Origin: Rhodocytophaga rosea
GTDB lineage: Bacteria > Bacteroidota > Bacteroidia > Cytophagales > 172606-1
Assembly (NCBI RefSeq): GCF_010119975.1
Contig: NZ_CP048222.1
Span: 5,990,501-6,054,500 of the forward strand
DNA: 64,000 nucleotides
Direction: 5' to 3'
The position numbers were made by a program, and so were the translations under genes. Shown piece by piece: positions 63,147-64,000 of this stretch; the stretch's first letter is position 1; the number at the start of each line of letters is the position of its first letter. Under the pieces are notes generated by a model. The model saw only the letters and a program-made list of their open reading frames with translations, searched no databases and had not been told where the DNA came from.

Positions 63147-64000
63147 TGTGGACAATAAATTAAGCAACTAACACATATTGATTTAAAAGTTGCTCCATCT
63201 GGGCTGGTGTTCTATATCCCAGAGAGGAATGCAGTCTTTTCCTGTTGTACCAGATTTCTATATATTCAAAAACAGTGGTAGCCGCTTGCTGCTGATGGGC
63301 AAACTTATAATCATATACACATTCCACTTTCAGGGTCTTAAAGAAGCTTTCTGCGACAGCATTATCCCAACAATTCCCTTTTCGACTCATGCTTGGCTTA
63401 ATAAGAGGATATGTACCTAATTCTTGCCTAAATTCATCACAGGCATACTGTATACCCCTGTCTGAATGAAATATTAGAGGTTGGATCACGGGCCTGTTTT
63501 TTATAGCCATTTTTAATGCTGCTATTGTCGTCTCTTTGGCCTTCATGGTTTTACTCAAGGCGAGAGCCAATAATCTTTCTGTCTGCCAAATCCAGTACCA
63601 CCGTAAGATATAGCCAACCTGTAATGGTTCTGATATAAGTGGACCCGATGCTGACATCGTCTGCAGGTCCATGTCTGATACCCAGGCCTGACCTGTTGCA
63701 TTAGCTGTAAAATTTCGATCCAGTAGATTTTCACTCACCGGATAGCTATGCTTTGAATCCGTAGTGACCTTATACCTTTTAATTCTTTTTGCCCTAAGCT
63801 CAGCCTGCTTCATTAAGCGGGCAACCCTGGGTCTGGAAACTGAAATGTTATTCGCTTTCAAGGCTTTACTGATTCTTGGGCTACCATAGGTCTGGCCACT
63901 CTCCTTATGGATCACTCTGATCTGTTGAAGAATTTCCCGGTTCTCTGTAGCTCGTTTAGATGGCTCACTGTTTATCCATCCATAATATCCACTTTTACTT
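63147..64000 (-). mobile_element. IS3-family insertion sequence, partial at right edge
   Basis: The element is recognised from its OrfB transposase and the TG-starting sequence at about 63147, 13 nt beyond the transposase stop. The rest, including OrfA and the other terminal repeat, lies outside the window. Confidence 0.65.
63160..64000 (-). pseudogene. IS3-family OrfB transposase, frame-disrupted internally and cut by the window edge
   Basis: The frame is open to the last base (SKSGYYGWINSEPSKRATENREIL upstream of the GTG at 63915), so the N-terminus is outside. HTH-like and rve (DDE) regions are recognisable: QAWVSD with the first Asp, IFHSDRGIQYACDEF with the second, and NCWDNAVAESFFKTLK with Glu, then WYNRKRLHSSLGYRTPAQM. 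Between the first and second Asp the frame reads non-family residues; the expected STYIRTITGWLYLTVVLDLADRKIIG is encoded in another frame at about 63565-63645. A surplus of 29 nt near 63641-63672 plus 1 nt near 63560 explains this. The transposase is probably inactive. Confidence 0.72.

Overview
The window looks like a chromosomal segment of a member of the Bacteroidota, most likely order Cytophagales. Supporting signs are a SusC/SusD pair, four secreted GH43 enzymes, a large FG-GAP/ASPIC-UnbV lipoprotein, DUF3078 and DUF1593 proteins, PadR plus 'permease prefix' FtsX transporters, few obvious Shine-Dalgarno sequences and AT-rich intergenic DNA. The genus is not determined. No rRNA, tRNA or CRISPR array was seen.

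Layout. 1-4724: edge of a surface-glycan cluster (GT9 glycosyltransferase cut by the left border, GT87-like membrane mannosyltransferase, FkbM methyltransferase, MsbA-type ABC exporter). 4995-6923: S9 peptidase lipoprotein. 7136-13616: a six-gene co-directional island with a TerY-like vWA protein, a PP2C phosphatase carrying an N-terminal Ig-like domain, a protein kinase with a zinc ribbon, a membrane-anchored ASKHA-fold protein, a proline-rich coiled-coil protein and a polytopic membrane protein. This is the best candidate for an under-described system. 13624-19690: an NTF2-like protein, then genes of the 'planctomycete-type' cytochrome set (DUF2231-CxxCH-LRR fusion, DUF1552, DUF1592). 20047-26507: PadR regulator with FtsX-type permease, M81 peptidase, FAD monooxygenase.

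26837-28437: a decayed two-component sensor (propeller type) cut by an IS630-family element that has matching inverted repeats, TA borders and a probable -1 frameshift. 28515-37524: mixed stress and transport genes. They include a Crp/Fnr regulator followed by two tandem 18-bp palindromes and a 1-Cys peroxiredoxin, and a divergent HxlR/DoxX pair.

37893-53076: a polysaccharide-utilisation locus, probably for arabinan or arabinose-containing pectic glycans (GH43, GH43, SusC, SusD, GH43 endo-arabinanase-like, FG-GAP/ASPIC protein, GH43, DUF1593 protein). 53436-58820: DUF3078, APP1-like phosphatase, then a glucuronokinase-like GHMP kinase, an 8 x 8-bp tandem repeat, GalU and an SDR. 59252-61357: a secreted beta-helix protein (GH141/pectinase-like). 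The right edge holds two hypotheticals and an IS3-family transposase whose catalytic region carries two compensating frameshifts; it runs off the window.

Several intergenic hairpins act as probable terminators or belong to dispersed repeat families. Family assignments come from reading motifs, not from database searches.
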